This document shows positions 15,684-23,962 of a DNA stretch of 64,000 bases, piece after piece. Source of the stretch: Reyranella sp. CPCC 100927 (GTDB taxonomy: Bacteria > Pseudomonadota > Alphaproteobacteria > Reyranellales > Reyranellaceae). How positions within the stretch are numbered: position 1 is the first letter of the stretch; each line of letters starts with the position of its first letter. The stretch spans positions 1 through 64,000 of the forward strand of contig NZ_VOHA01000002.1 in NCBI RefSeq assembly GCF_007859315.1, in the 5' to 3' direction. The notes beneath the pieces are model-generated. The model saw nothing but the letters and a program-made list of their open reading frames with translations, made no database searches and was not told where the DNA came from. A program made the position numbers and the translations under genes.

Positions 15684-16553
15684 ATGCCGACCCCGCCCCC
15701 CGCGCTGCCGGCTTTCGCCGGCCTTGTCCCGCCGGCTGACGGCCGGCCCTGGGTGATGGGGATCGTCAACGTGACGCCCGACTCGTTCTCCGACCCGGGC
15801 GTGCACTTCGATAGCGGGCGCGCGATTGCGGCCGGCCTGCGTATGCGTGACGCGGGCGCCGACCTCATCGACGTCGGCGGCGAGTCGACACGGCCGGGCG
15901 CCGCCGACCTGTCGATCACCGATGAGGTGGCGCGCATCGTGCCGGTCGTGCGCGCGCTGACCGACGCGGGTGCCGTGGTGTCCATCGACACCCGTCATAC
16001 CGACGTTATGCGCGTGGCCCTGGATGCGGGTGCGCGAATCGTCAACGACGTATCGGCGCTGCGCGATGATCCGCAAGCCCTGCCCCTGATCGCGGCGCGC
16101 GGCTGCCCGGTGATCCTGATGTACCGGCGCGGCAGCGCGGCCACCGGCTACGCCGACGCCTCCGCCGGCGAGACACTTGCAGCGGCCGCCCGGTTCCTCG
16201 CCGAGCGCCGGGACATCTGCGTCGCGGCCGGCGTGCAGCGCAGCAACATCGCGATCGACCCTGGCGTCGGTTTTGTCGGCGGCGCGCCCGCCGACAACCT
16301 GGCACTGATCGCCGGCGTCGCGACACTGGCCGCGTTGGGACAGCCCGTCGTCATCGGTGCGTCACGCAAGCGCTTCGTCGGCACCATCAGCGACGAGCCG
16401 ATCGCGGGGCAGCGCCTGGGCGGATCGGTGGCCCTGGCCCTGGCGGCGGCGGCCCGCGGCGCGGCCATCGTGCGCGTACACGACGTGCGCGAGACCGTGC
16501 AGGCACTCAAGGCCCAGGCCGCCCTGGCCGCGTTCGAGCGAGGTTCGAAATGA
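15684..16553 (+). CDS. folP: Dihydropteroate synthase
   Basis: FolP condenses p-aminobenzoate with dihydropterin pyrophosphate in folate synthesis and is the sulfonamide target. The 289-residue TIM-barrel protein shows the first signature MGIVNVTPDSFSDPG and the second DAGADLIDVGGESTRPGA. It also has the later strands SIDTRHTDVMRVAL, IVNDVSALRDD, IAIDPGVGF and VIGASRKRF. All expected pterin- and phosphate-site segments are present. Its TGA overlaps the ATG at 16550 of a following TPR reading frame, indicating translational coupling. Confidence 0.96.
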   Translation: MPTPPPALPAFAGLVPPADGRPWVMGIVNVTPDSFSDPGVHFDSGRAIAAGLRMRDAGADLIDVGGESTRPGAADLSITDEVARIVPVVRALTDAGAVVSIDTRHTDVMRVALDAGARIVNDVSALRDDPQALPLIAARGCPVILMYRRGSAATGYADASAGETLAAAARFLAERRDICVAAGVQRSNIAIDPGVGFVGGAPADNLALIAGVATLAALGQPVVIGASRKRFVGTISDEPIAGQRLGGSVALALAAAARGAAIVRVHDVRETVQALKAQAALAAFERGSK

Positions 16554-16939
16554 AATACGAGGACTAGGCGGCAACAGCACAGAAAGGCGCGGAGTCGTTC
16601 GAGAAAGGCGATCACGCCCAGGCGCTGGGCCTGTTCGAGAGCCTGGCCGCCTCGGACATCAGCCCGATCGACAGGGCGCGCATGCTGAACAACGTCGCGG
16701 TCATTCTCGAGAAGATGGGGCGCTCTGCCGATGCGCTGCGCGCCTACGACCGCGCCATCGCGCTCGAATGGACCTACAGCCGCTGCGAGAGCGTCGAACG
16801 CAAGGCCATCTACCTCGCCGACAAGGGCGACGCCGCCGGCGCGATCGCTCTCTACGAAGGCTTGTTGCTGAAACCGTACGCCACCGAAGACGAGAAGTAC
16901 CGCTTTCAAACCCGCATCAGCGAATTGCAGAAGCGATAG
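16550..16939 (+). pseudogene. TPR-like gene downstream of folP with in-frame amber codon at codon 6
   Basis: ATG 16550 overlaps the folP stop (ATGA), the usual sign of a coupled gene, but codon 6 is TAG (16565-16567). Reading through gives a continuous 129-codon frame. After the stop it runs KGAESFEKGDHAQALGLFES, MLNNVAVILEKMGRSADALR, YDRAIALEW and so on to the TAA/TAG at 16937-16939, a two-to-three-repeat TPR protein. TPR similarity begins before the next ATG (16682), so an 85-residue product from 16682 would lack the first helix. A recent nonsense mutation, a sequencing error or re-initiation at 16682 are all possible. Function unknown. Confidence 0.6.
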
Positions 16940-16960
16940 TTCAGCCGTTGGACCTTCGCA

Positions 16961-18010
16961 TTACGGCTGTGCCACGGGCAGCCACAGCACATCGTCGATA
17001 CGGTCGGCGCCCGTGGCGAGCATCACAAGCCGGTCGAATCCCAGGGCGATGCCAGCGCAGGGCGGCAGGCCATGCGCCAGCGCCGCCAGGAAATCCTCGT
17101 CGATCGGGTAGGCATTGCCGTAGAGCGCGCGGCGCGTTGCCATGTCGGCCTCGAACCGCCGGCGCTGGACCGCGGCATCGGTCAGTTCGCCGAATGCATT
17201 GGCAAATTCGACACCGCAGACATAGAGCTCGAAGCGCTCGGCCAGGCGTGGGTCATCCGGCTTGGGCCGTGACAATGCCGCCATCGACACCGGATAATCG
17301 TAGAGGATCGTCGGACGGCCGAAACCGAGGTGCGGTTCGATGCGCTCGAAGATGACGCGGAAGAAGATGTCCTCCCAGGTATCGCTCGCGCGCGGCCGGA
17401 TGCCCGCGCTTGCCGCGCTGGTGGCCAGGGCGTGCGCATCCGGCGCCTGAGGATCGGGGGTGGTCGCCAGCAGATCGATGCCGGCGTAACGGCCGAACGC
17501 GTCAGCTACCGAGAGCCGTTCGAACGGCTGGGCCGGATCGCTGACGGCGCCGCGCCACACGAACCGTGTCGCGCCAATGGATGCCAACGCTGTCCGCAAC
17601 AACGCTTCGCAATCCTCCATCAGATCTTCGTAGCCCGCTTCGGCGCGATACCATTCCAGCATGGTGAACTCGGGATGGTGCAGATCGGAACGCTCGCCGT
17701 TGCGCCATACCCGTGCGAACTGGAACAGCCGCGGCACGCCGCCGGCCAACAGCTTCTTCATCGCGAACTCGGGCGACGTGTGGAGATAGAGCGGTGCGTG
17801 CGTGCCGTCAGGCGCCTCTATGTCGGTGGCGAACGCCTTGAGATGCACCTCCATGCCCGGTGATCGCTGCAGCGCCGGCGTTTCGACCTCGAGGAAGTGC
17901 TGGCTGTCGAACCAGCCTCTGAGCGCGCGCAGGATGCGGCCGCGGTTGGCCAGCAGCGGCAGGCGTTGGCCCAGGCGATCGGGCCGCCAGGAAGGCGTGG
18001 CATCGGTCAT
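16961..18010 (-). CDS. epmA: Elongation factor P--(R)-beta-lysine ligase
   Basis: EpmA (GenX/PoxA/YjeA) is a truncated class II lysyl-tRNA synthetase that attaches (R)-beta-lysine to a lysine of EF-P. The 349-residue protein lacks the tRNA anticodon-binding domain. It shows motif 1-like FLEVETPALQRSPGMEVHLK, motif 2 ARVWRNGERSDLHHPEFTML and motif 3 GIALGFDRLVMLATG. Length matches the family (about 325-350). efp lies 3.6 kb away in the same window. epmB, which makes beta-lysine, is not present here, so beta-lysine supply or use of alpha-lysine cannot be judged. Confidence 0.95.
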   Translation of the reverse strand: MTDATPSWRPDRLGQRLPLLANRGRILRALRGWFDSQHFLEVETPALQRSPGMEVHLKAFATDIEAPDGTHAPLYLHTSPEFAMKKLLAGGVPRLFQFARVWRNGERSDLHHPEFTMLEWYRAEAGYEDLMEDCEALLRTALASIGATRFVWRGAVSDPAQPFERLSVADAFGRYAGIDLLATTPDPQAPDAHALATSAASAGIRPRASDTWEDIFFRVIFERIEPHLGFGRPTILYDYPVSMAALSRPKPDDPRLAERFELYVCGVEFANAFGELTDAAVQRRRFEADMATRRALYGNAYPIDEDFLAALAHGLPPCAGIALGFDRLVMLATGADRIDDVLWLPVAQP

Positions 18011-18105
18011 GTCGACATATTGCAGGCTTCGGCCGCCGAAATCGACAACGGCCCCGCGTGTCGGCCATGATCCGATTTCGTGTCCCTGAAGGAACTGCCA
18101 CTCGC

Positions 18106-18513
18106 ATGACCCCTGCCGCGATCGACCGCTTCTGCCGCTCCCTGCGTGGCGCTACCCGCGTCGTCCAATGGGAAGGCGTGATCGTCTTCAAGGTGGGCGG
18201 CAAGATGTTCGCCATGCTGCCGCGCGACGACGACGGCAGCGGTCGGGAACTGTGGTTCAAAGCCGACGATGCGTACTACGACACCATGAAGAATGCGCCG
18301 GGTTTCCGCCCCTGCCCGTACCTGGCGCGCGCCCACTGGGTGGCGGTGGCGCAGCCGGCGCGACTGCCGGTTGATCAGATCAGGGCCTATATCCGTCGCG
18401 CTCATGCGGTTATTGCGGCCCGCCTGCCCCGCAAAACGCAGCTTGCCCTGGGCTTCGAACCGCCACCGCGCCAGGTCCGGCGCCCACCTCGAGGCTTTGA
18501 TCGCATGAGGTGA
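18106..18513 (+). CDS. MmcQ/YjbR-family protein
   Basis: A 135-residue protein of the MmcQ/YjbR family (CyaY-like fold, often labelled DNA-binding). The start is placed at ATG 18106 ([15 protein letters not shown]), which has AAGGAA upstream; the frame is open further back to 18058. Typical family pattern: [31 protein letters not shown], then [29 protein letters not shown] and [13 protein letters not shown]. The biochemical role is not established for the family. It is divergent from epmA over 95 bp. Confidence 0.82.
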   Translation: MTPAAIDRFCRSLRGATRVVQWEGVIVFKVGGKMFAMLPRDDDGSGRELWFKADDAYYDTMKNAPGFRPCPYLARAHWVAVAQPARLPVDQIRAYIRRAHAVIAARLPRKTQLALGFEPPPRQVRRPPRGFDRMR

Positions 18514-18583
18514 ACACGCTTTCCTTCGGCCGAGAACGCGGTCATCAATCGCCTTCATTGTCCCTCATGTACACGAGCGTTCC

Positions 18584-19174
18584 ATGCTTGATGACAAGGC
18601 TCTCGATACGATCCTGCGCAACGCACGTTCGCAGAACGGCTGGCTCGACAAGCCGGTCAGCGACGCCCAGCTGCGCGCCATCTATGACGTGATGAAATGG
18701 GGCCCGACGTCGGCCAACAGCTCGCCGGCGCGCATCGTCTGGGTCCGCACCCCCGAGGGCAAAGAGAAGCTGAGGCCGGCACTCTCGAGCGGCAACACCG
18801 CCAAGAGCATGACGGCGCCCGCCGTCGCCATCGTGGCCTACGACACACAGTTCTACGAACTGCTGCCGGCGCTGTTCCCGCACAACCCGGATGCCGTCAA
18901 CTGGTTCAAGGGCCCCAGCCAGCAGGCGGTCGCAGCCAGCACGGCGTTTCGCAACGGCACTCTGCAAGGCGCCTACCTGATCGTCGCCGCCCGCGCACTG
19001 GGCCTGGACTGCGGTCCGATGAGCGGCTTCGATAGTGCCAAGGTCGACGCAGCCTTCTTTCCGGACGGCCGCTTCAAGACCAATTTCCTGTGCGGCATCG
19101 GCTACGGCGATCCGTCGAAGGTATTCGACCGCAGCCCGCGCCTGAACTTCGACGAGGCCTGCACCCTGGCGTGA
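18584..19174 (+). CDS. Malonic semialdehyde reductase-like nitroreductase (RutE/HadB type)
   Basis: A 196-residue FMN-dependent nitroreductase-family protein. The ordering [31 protein letters not shown], and [19 protein letters not shown] closely follows RutE. So do HNPDAVNWF and [20 protein letters not shown]. RutE reduces malonic semialdehyde to 3-hydroxypropionate in the Rut uracil pathway. No other rut gene is near, so the physiological substrate is open and the symbol is withheld. The dmeF start lies 7 bp after the stop, suggesting co-transcription. Confidence 0.88.
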   Translation: MLDDKALDTILRNARSQNGWLDKPVSDAQLRAIYDVMKWGPTSANSSPARIVWVRTPEGKEKLRPALSSGNTAKSMTAPAVAIVAYDTQFYELLPALFPHNPDAVNWFKGPSQQAVAASTAFRNGTLQGAYLIVAARALGLDCGPMSGFDSAKVDAAFFPDGRFKTNFLCGIGYGDPSKVFDRSPRLNFDEACTLA

Positions 19175-19181
19175 GGACGTC

Positions 19182-20114
19182 ATGCATCATCACTCTCTCG
19201 ATACCTGGCGCCACGAACACGTGTTCCTCGGCGCCAGACACGACGAACAGGAGCGGCGCACCTGGCTGGTCGTCGGCCTTACCGCGGGCATGATGGTGGC
19301 GGAGATCGCCGGCGGCATCGTCTTCGGTTCGATGGCCCTGCTCGCCGATGGCTGGCACATGTCGACGCACGCCGGCGCGCTGGCCATCGCGGCGCTGGCC
19401 TACCGCTACGCCCGCACCCATGCGCGTGATCCGCGTTTCGCCTTCGGCACCGGCAAGCTGGGTGACCTCGCGGGTTTTACCAGCGCGATCGTGCTGGCGT
19501 TCATTGCGGCCATGATCGGCTATGAGTCCGTCGCGCGCCTGCTCGATCCGGTGGCGATCCGCTTCGACGAGGCGATCGCCATCGCCGCTGTCGGCCTGGC
19601 GGTCAACCTGGTGAGCGCCTGGTTGCTGGGGCACCATGGCGAGCACGGCCACGATCACGGCGACCATGATCATACCCATCACCATGACCACCACGATCAC
19701 AATGCCCGGGCTGCCTACTGGCACGTGCTCGCCGATGCGCTCACCTCGGTCCTGGCGATCGTCGGGTTGCTGGCCGGCCGTTTCTACGGCTGGACCTGGC
19801 TCGACCCGGTGATGGGCATCGTCGGTGGACTGGTCATCATGCACTGGTCATGGCGGTTGATGCGCGATGCCGGCGCGGTCCTGCTCGACGCAGCGCCCGA
19901 TTCCCGCCTGGAAACGGCAATCCGGGACCAGATCGAGATTGGCAGCGATCGGATCACAGACCTGCATGTCTGGCGTATCGGGCCCGGACATCATGCGGCA
20001 ATCATCTCGATCGTCGCCGACATGCCGGCCGCGGTGACGGCGTACAAGGCACGCCTGGGCGGGATCTCCGGGCTTTCCCATGTTACGGTCGAGGTTCATC
20101 GCTGCGGCGCATAA
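19182..20114 (+). CDS. dmeF: CDF-family Co/Ni efflux transporter
   Basis: A 310-residue cation diffusion facilitator with six predicted membrane helices. It has a His-rich N-terminus (MHHHSLDTWRHEHVF, with the F-L-G-x-x-H-x-x-x-E-R-R-T context typical of DmeF). A histidine/aspartate loop lies between helices 4 and 5 (residues about 150-173, GHHGEHGHDHGDHDHTHHHD). The transport-site motifs are LLADGWHMSTHAGAL (helix 2) and HVLADALTSVLAI (helix 5, HxxxD). CDF proteins exchange cytosolic divalent metal for protons. The DmeF branch handles Co2+ and Ni2+, but metal choice here is inferred. It is not preceded by a visible dmeR/RcnR-type regulator. Confidence 0.92.
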   Translation: MHHHSLDTWRHEHVFLGARHDEQERRTWLVVGLTAGMMVAEIAGGIVFGSMALLADGWHMSTHAGALAIAALAYRYARTHARDPRFAFGTGKLGDLAGFTSAIVLAFIAAMIGYESVARLLDPVAIRFDEAIAIAAVGLAVNLVSAWLLGHHGEHGHDHGDHDHTHHHDHHDHNARAAYWHVLADALTSVLAIVGLLAGRFYGWTWLDPVMGIVGGLVIMHWSWRLMRDAGAVLLDAAPDSRLETAIRDQIEIGSDRITDLHVWRIGPGHHAAIISIVADMPAAVTAYKARLGGISGLSHVTVEVHRCGA

Positions 20115-20131
20115 GAGATCGGGAGGAAGCC

Positions 20132-20965
20132 ATGCGGCATTTCACGGAGCATTCGATCACCGATGCGGCGCTGGCGCGCATTGCATCCGATTGCGATCCG
20201 CGCCTGCGCGAGATCATGACGTCGTTCATCCGGCACCTGCACGACTTCGTGCGCGAAACCCGCGTGACGCCCGAGGAATGGTTCAAGGGCATCCAGTTCC
20301 TGACCGAGTGCGGCACGTTCTGCGACGACAAGCGCCAGGAGTTCATCCTGCTGTCCGACACGCTGGGCGTATCGATGCTGGTCGATGCCATCGCCAACCC
20401 GGGCGGGCCCGACATCACCGAATCGACCGTGCTGGGCCCCTTCTTTCGCGAGAACCCGCCCAGCGTGCCCAACGGCGGCGACCTCGCCCCCGGCATCGCG
20501 GGCCGTCGGGTCGATGTCGACTGTCGCGTCACGTCGGAGGACGGCACGCCTATCGCGGGCGCCCAGATCGACTGCTGGCAGGCCTCGCCCGAGGGCGTCT
20601 ACGACTCACAGATGGGCGACGGCGAGGCGCACAATCTGCGCGGTCGCCTGACGTCGGAACGCGATGGCCGGTTCTGGTTCCATACCACGCTGCCCTCGAG
20701 CTACCCGATCCCTCATGATGGGCCGGTGGGTGGCCTGCTGCGCGCCATGGGCCGCCATCCCATGCGGCCGGGACATCTGCACTTCTGGGTACAGGCACCC
20801 GGCCACCGGCAGGTGATCACGCATCTGTTCGTCAACGGCGATACGTATCTCGACAGCGACGTCGTGTTCGGCGTCAAGGATTCGCTGATCGTCGATTTCG
20901 GCGGCCAGGAAGGCCCGCGCCATACGGTGCGCTACGATTTCCGGCTCAAGAAAGGGGCGGCATAG
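20132..20965 (+). CDS. Intradiol ring-cleavage dioxygenase (catechol/hydroxyquinol 1,2-dioxygenase-like)
   Basis: A 277-residue non-haem Fe(III) dioxygenase, started at ATG 20132 behind GGAGGA. It has the N-terminal dimerisation helices of catechol/hydroxyquinol enzymes (ITDAALARIASDCDPRLREI onward). The TESTVLGPFF entry and all four iron ligands follow: Tyr157 (GVYDSQ), Tyr191 (SSYPIP), His215 and His217 (RPGHLHFW). Such enzymes open catecholic rings to muconates. Hydroxyquinol, catechol or chlorocatechol preference cannot be assigned by eye, and no maleylacetate reductase or muconate cycloisomerase is adjacent. It follows dmeF by 17 bp on the same strand. Confidence 0.93.
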   Translation: MRHFTEHSITDAALARIASDCDPRLREIMTSFIRHLHDFVRETRVTPEEWFKGIQFLTECGTFCDDKRQEFILLSDTLGVSMLVDAIANPGGPDITESTVLGPFFRENPPSVPNGGDLAPGIAGRRVDVDCRVTSEDGTPIAGAQIDCWQASPEGVYDSQMGDGEAHNLRGRLTSERDGRFWFHTTLPSSYPIPHDGPVGGLLRAMGRHPMRPGHLHFWVQAPGHRQVITHLFVNGDTYLDSDVVFGVKDSLIVDFGGQEGPRHTVRYDFRLKKGAA

Positions 20966-20988
20966 AGGGCTCGCGCACGCCGCCCGGC

Positions 20989-21330
20989 TCAATCGACGGT
21001 ATGCCAGACGCCGCCGCAGGTGCCGTTCTCCCCCCGGGTCCAGCGGCCGCCCACGCGGTGATGACCGGACAGGGACAGTGCCCGCTCGCCATCGGTCAAC
21101 AGCACCAGCATGCCGTTGGGTGCCTCGACGCCTTCGTACTGCACGCCGTCGTGCTCGAAATAGATGACGCCGCCCTCGGCAACCGGCACATCGAGCCGGG
21201 CGCCGGCGCAGCCCGGCGAGACGCCCGTGCCGACGTCCAGCTGCAGGGTCCAGGTATGGGGTGCCGGCTCTGCCGCCTCCCATGGGCTGGTGGCGCCGAA
21301 CAGCACGAGGGCCAGGATGTGCTCCAGCAT
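20989..21330 (-). CDS. Small secreted hypothetical protein
   Basis: A 113-residue reading frame starting at ATG 21330 (MLEHILALVLFGATSPWEAA) with a short hydrophobic leader consistent with a signal peptide. The mature part is beta-rich, with TWTLQLDVGTGVSPGCAGAR, EHDGVQYEGVEAPNG and GENGTCGGVWHTVD. Two Cys could form a disulfide in the periplasm. The family is not recognised. The frame is open further upstream to 21576, but that part overlaps the efp leader and lacks protein-like character. The Shine-Dalgarno match is weak, so the start is tentative. It is convergent with the dioxygenase gene. Confidence 0.55.
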   Translation of the reverse strand: MLEHILALVLFGATSPWEAAEPAPHTWTLQLDVGTGVSPGCAGARLDVPVAEGGVIYFEHDGVQYEGVEAPNGMLVLLTDGERALSLSGHHRVGGRWTRGENGTCGGVWHTVD

Positions 21331-21510
21331 GACGGGATTCCCTGCATACTGCGGACGTTTTTTGAGCAATTCCTCCGTTTGCCGGTCGCAGTCACCGGCA
21401 TTCTGATAGGATACGGTGCGCAATCGGGCGAAACTGCGGCGCGTCCCGTATGACGCACCCCTGGCCGGTTGCCTCGATAGGGCCCCTCTGATAGGTTCCG
21501 CCCGCTTTTC

Positions 21511-21540
21511 GGGGGCGGGGGACCGCCCCCGGACCGTTTT
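21511..21540 (+). promoter_or_regulatory. Hairpin in the efp leader
   Basis: GGGGGCGG (21511-21518) pairs with CCGCCCCC (21523-21530) over a GGGA loop. GGACCGTTTT follows 24 nt before the efp ATG. It resembles a weak terminator or attenuator in the leader. Only four T residues follow, so termination may be partial. Confidence 0.45.
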
Positions 21541-21563
21541 CACTCCTCTCCAGTACCGGCCCC

Positions 21564-22133
21564 ATGAAGGTTCCAATCAACTCGATCCGCGTCGGCAACG
21601 TCATCGACTACAACGGCCGCCTGTACGCCGCGATCAAGGTCGAGCACATCACGCCCGGCAAGGGCGGCGCCTTCGTCGCGCTGGAAGCCCGCGCGCTCAA
21701 GGAAGGCAACAAGCTGCAGGAGCGCTTCCGCAGCGGCGAGACCGTTGAGTTGGTCCGCATCGACGATCACGACTGCCAGTTCCTGTATAAGGACGGTGAC
21801 GGCTTTCACTTCATGAACAAGGAAAGCTACGAGCAGTTCGCGATGCAGGAGGAACAGATCGGCGCCCAGCGTGCCCAGTTCCTGCAGGACGGCATGGAGG
21901 TGACAGTCTCGATGCACGAAACCACGCCCGTGGGCATCGAGATCCCCAAGTCCGTGACGCTGAAGATCGTCGAAGCCGACGCGGTGGTGAAGGGCCAGAC
22001 GGCATCGTCTTCGTACAAGCCGGCAGTGCTGGAGAACGGCGTGCGAGTCATGGTGCCACCGCACATTGCCGCCGGCACGCGCATCGTGGTCAACACCGAG
22101 AGCGGCGACTACGTCGAGCGCGCCAAGGACTGA
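21564..22133 (+). CDS. efp: Elongation factor P
   Basis: EF-P binds ribosomes stalled at polyproline stretches and promotes peptide bond formation. The 189-residue protein has the three-domain layout. The N-terminal KOW-like domain carries ITPGKGGAFVA with Lys33 as the modification site. An OB domain contains FHFMNKESYEQFAM, and a second OB domain ends in VVNTESGDYVERAKD. Lys at the tip and the presence of epmA 3.6 kb upstream favour lysylation; the Arg/EarP and unmodified branches do not fit. The local GC-rich leader hairpin may influence expression. Confidence 0.97.
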   Translation: MKVPINSIRVGNVIDYNGRLYAAIKVEHITPGKGGAFVALEARALKEGNKLQERFRSGETVELVRIDDHDCQFLYKDGDGFHFMNKESYEQFAMQEEQIGAQRAQFLQDGMEVTVSMHETTPVGIEIPKSVTLKIVEADAVVKGQTASSSYKPAVLENGVRVMVPPHIAAGTRIVVNTESGDYVERAKD

Positions 22134-22183
22134 TCAGGAGTCGGGCGTCGTGACGGCTGGATCTTTGCCGTTTCGACATCCTC

Positions 22184-22210
22184 AAGATCCCTCGCTTCGC
22201 TCGGGATGAC
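22184..22210. repeat. Palindromic repeat, TCATCCCGAG family, single arm (copy 3)
   Basis: AAGATCCCTCGCTTCGCTCG followed by GGATGAC (22184-22210) matches the right arm of the copy at 11156-11182 with one difference. The left arm is reduced to a degenerate GGATCTTTGCC near 22159-22169, so this copy is decayed. It lies between efp and the suhB-like gene. Confidence 0.7.
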
Positions 22211-22399
22211 AGATCCCGGGTAACAGCACTGCGGCGCCAGGACCCCATGCCACAACCCCCTTCCCATCGATCTGGCGGCCCGCACGGCGGATCGCGTTCC
22301 TCAGACCGTCCGGTGGCGCGCGTCGGGCGCGGCTTGCTGGGCGGCCGCGAGCGCTCGGCACCGCCGTCGCGGCGCGCCGACACGCCGAAATCGCCGACC

Positions 22400-23185
22400 A
22401 TGACGATCATGATCCGGGCCGCATTCGCCGCTGCCCGCAGTCTGAAGCGTGATTTCGGCGAGGTCGAGCACCTGCAGTTTACCGAGAAGGGACCGGGCGA
22501 CTTCGTTAGCAATGCCGATATCTACGCCCAGAAAGTGATCCGCGAGCACCTGCTGCGGGCGCGCCCTGATTACGGCTTTCTCGGCGAAGAAGGGCAACCG
22601 GCCGAAGGCAACGGCACCCATTGCTGGATCGTCGATCCGCTGGACGGCACCACCAACTTCATGCACGGCCTGCCGCACTTCGCGATCTCGATCGCGCTGG
22701 AGCAGCAAGGCGACATCGTGGCCGGCCTGGTGCTCAATCCGGCGACCGACGAGTTGTTCTGGGCCGAAAAAGGTGCCGGTGCCTTCCTGGAAACCCCCAG
22801 CATGGTGCGTTCGCGGCGCCTGCGCGTCGCCGGCCGCAAGACCCTGCTCAATGCGCTGGTGGCCACTGGCATACCGCATCCCTCCAAGGCAAAGCACGAC
22901 GAGTTCCTGCGCACCTTGCGGCCAATGATGACGGCGGTTGCCGGCGTCCGGCGCTTCGGTGCGGCGGCACTCGATCTCGCCTTTGTCGCCGCCGCCCGTG
23001 TCGATGGCTTCTGGGAATTCGACCTCTCGCCATGGGATGTGGCGGCCGGCATCCTGCTGGTGAAGGAAGCTGGCGGCATGGTGAGCGACATCGCCGGCGA
23101 ACCCTACCGCCTGGGCGGTGCCTCGATCCTGGCGACCAATTTCGAGCTGCACGCGCCGCTGGCGAAAGTCCTCAAGGAAGCCTGA
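22400..23185 (+). CDS. suhB: Inositol monophosphatase family protein (SuhB-like)
   Basis: A 261-residue Mg2+-dependent, Li+-sensitive phosphatase family member started at ATG 22400 (MTIMIRAAFAAARSLKRDF). The metal-binding signatures are present: DPLDGTTNFMHGLP and, near the C-terminus, WDVAAGILLVKEAGG. FLGEEG supplies the conserved Glu pair. SuhB-type enzymes hydrolyse inositol-1-phosphate and related sugar phosphates, and E. coli SuhB also binds the transcription elongation complex. The frame is open upstream from 22247, but the added segment is Arg/Gly/Pro rich and unlike the family. Confidence 0.92.
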   Translation: MTIMIRAAFAAARSLKRDFGEVEHLQFTEKGPGDFVSNADIYAQKVIREHLLRARPDYGFLGEEGQPAEGNGTHCWIVDPLDGTTNFMHGLPHFAISIALEQQGDIVAGLVLNPATDELFWAEKGAGAFLETPSMVRSRRLRVAGRKTLLNALVATGIPHPSKAKHDEFLRTLRPMMTAVAGVRRFGAAALDLAFVAAARVDGFWEFDLSPWDVAAGILLVKEAGGMVSDIAGEPYRLGGASILATNFELHAPLAKVLKEA

Positions 23186-23232
23186 GGACGCCTCAAAATC
23201 GACTCGATCGGCTCGAATAACAGGGGCCGTCC

Positions 23233-23835
23233 ATGATGACAGCCATGCTTCGAGCCAGTTGGATGTCCTGGCGGTTGATTGCAACCGCCGGCGTTTTTGC
23301 CGTCGGCCTGTCCTCGTGCCCGACCCAGGCCAGGGATCCTTCCGCCGGCCGGATGGACGTGGCGCAACGGCCGACCCGGCCCGGCGAGGTACCGCCGCCG
23401 GCACCGCCACCGCCAGCTACGCAGCCGCGGACAGGCGTGGTCGAGCCTCCGCAGCCGACGCCGCCGGAGACACCCAAACCACCGCCGCCAGCCGCCGCAC
23501 CCCCTGCCGCGTCAACGCCGGTGGCGGCACCGCCGCGGGTCATCTTCGAAAAAGGTGCGGCACTGCTCAGCAATGAGGCACGTACCGTGCTCGATGGCGT
23601 CGCTGCCACCCTGCAGGCCGATGCCGCCACGCGTGTGCTTCTCAAGGCCTACAGCAGCACCGGCAGCAGCATCAGCGAGATCCGCCGCCTGTCCCTGAAG
23701 CGTGGCGTGACGGTCCGTGATTACCTTGTCGCAAAAGGCATTCAGTCGACACGCATTGACCTGCAGCCGCTCGGCATCAAGCCGCTGGAGGGCCCTCAGG
23801 ATTATGTCGAGGCCGTCCTGGACCGGAAGCGGTAG
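23233..23835 (+). CDS. OmpA-like domain lipoprotein with proline-rich linker
   Basis: A 200-residue envelope protein. The N-terminal hydrophobic segment ends in a lipobox-like VGLSSC (Cys29), so it may be lipid anchored. A Pro-rich spacer follows (residues about 46-100, PPPAPPPPATQPRTGVVEPP and similar). A compact C-terminal OmpA/MotB-like domain has VIFEKGAALLSNEARTVLDG and LSLKRGVTVRDYLVAKGI. That domain usually binds peptidoglycan, but key residues (the NxxLSxxRA type) are only partly kept. It lies 127 bp upstream of the MotA/MotB-like pair, suggesting a shared envelope role. Start could also be the ATG at 23236 or 23245. Confidence 0.72.
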   Translation: MMTAMLRASWMSWRLIATAGVFAVGLSSCPTQARDPSAGRMDVAQRPTRPGEVPPPAPPPPATQPRTGVVEPPQPTPPETPKPPPPAAAPPAASTPVAAPPRVIFEKGAALLSNEARTVLDGVAATLQADAATRVLLKAYSSTGSSISEIRRLSLKRGVTVRDYLVAKGIQSTRIDLQPLGIKPLEGPQDYVEAVLDRKR

Positions 23836-23962
23836 GTCACGCATCACGTTCCTTCGGACGATATGTGATCGCCGTGGGTGGCCCATCTATTTGCTGGGCA
23901 TCGAATTAAGATGACAAAACGGCTATCCTGGCCATGCTGAGCCCCCGTTCACAGGAGTCCGC

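Noticed and set aside
18584-19174. Rut pyrimidine degradation operon around the RutE-like gene
   Set aside because: No rutA, B, C, D or F homologue lies nearby, so the gene is treated as a stand-alone nitroreductase.
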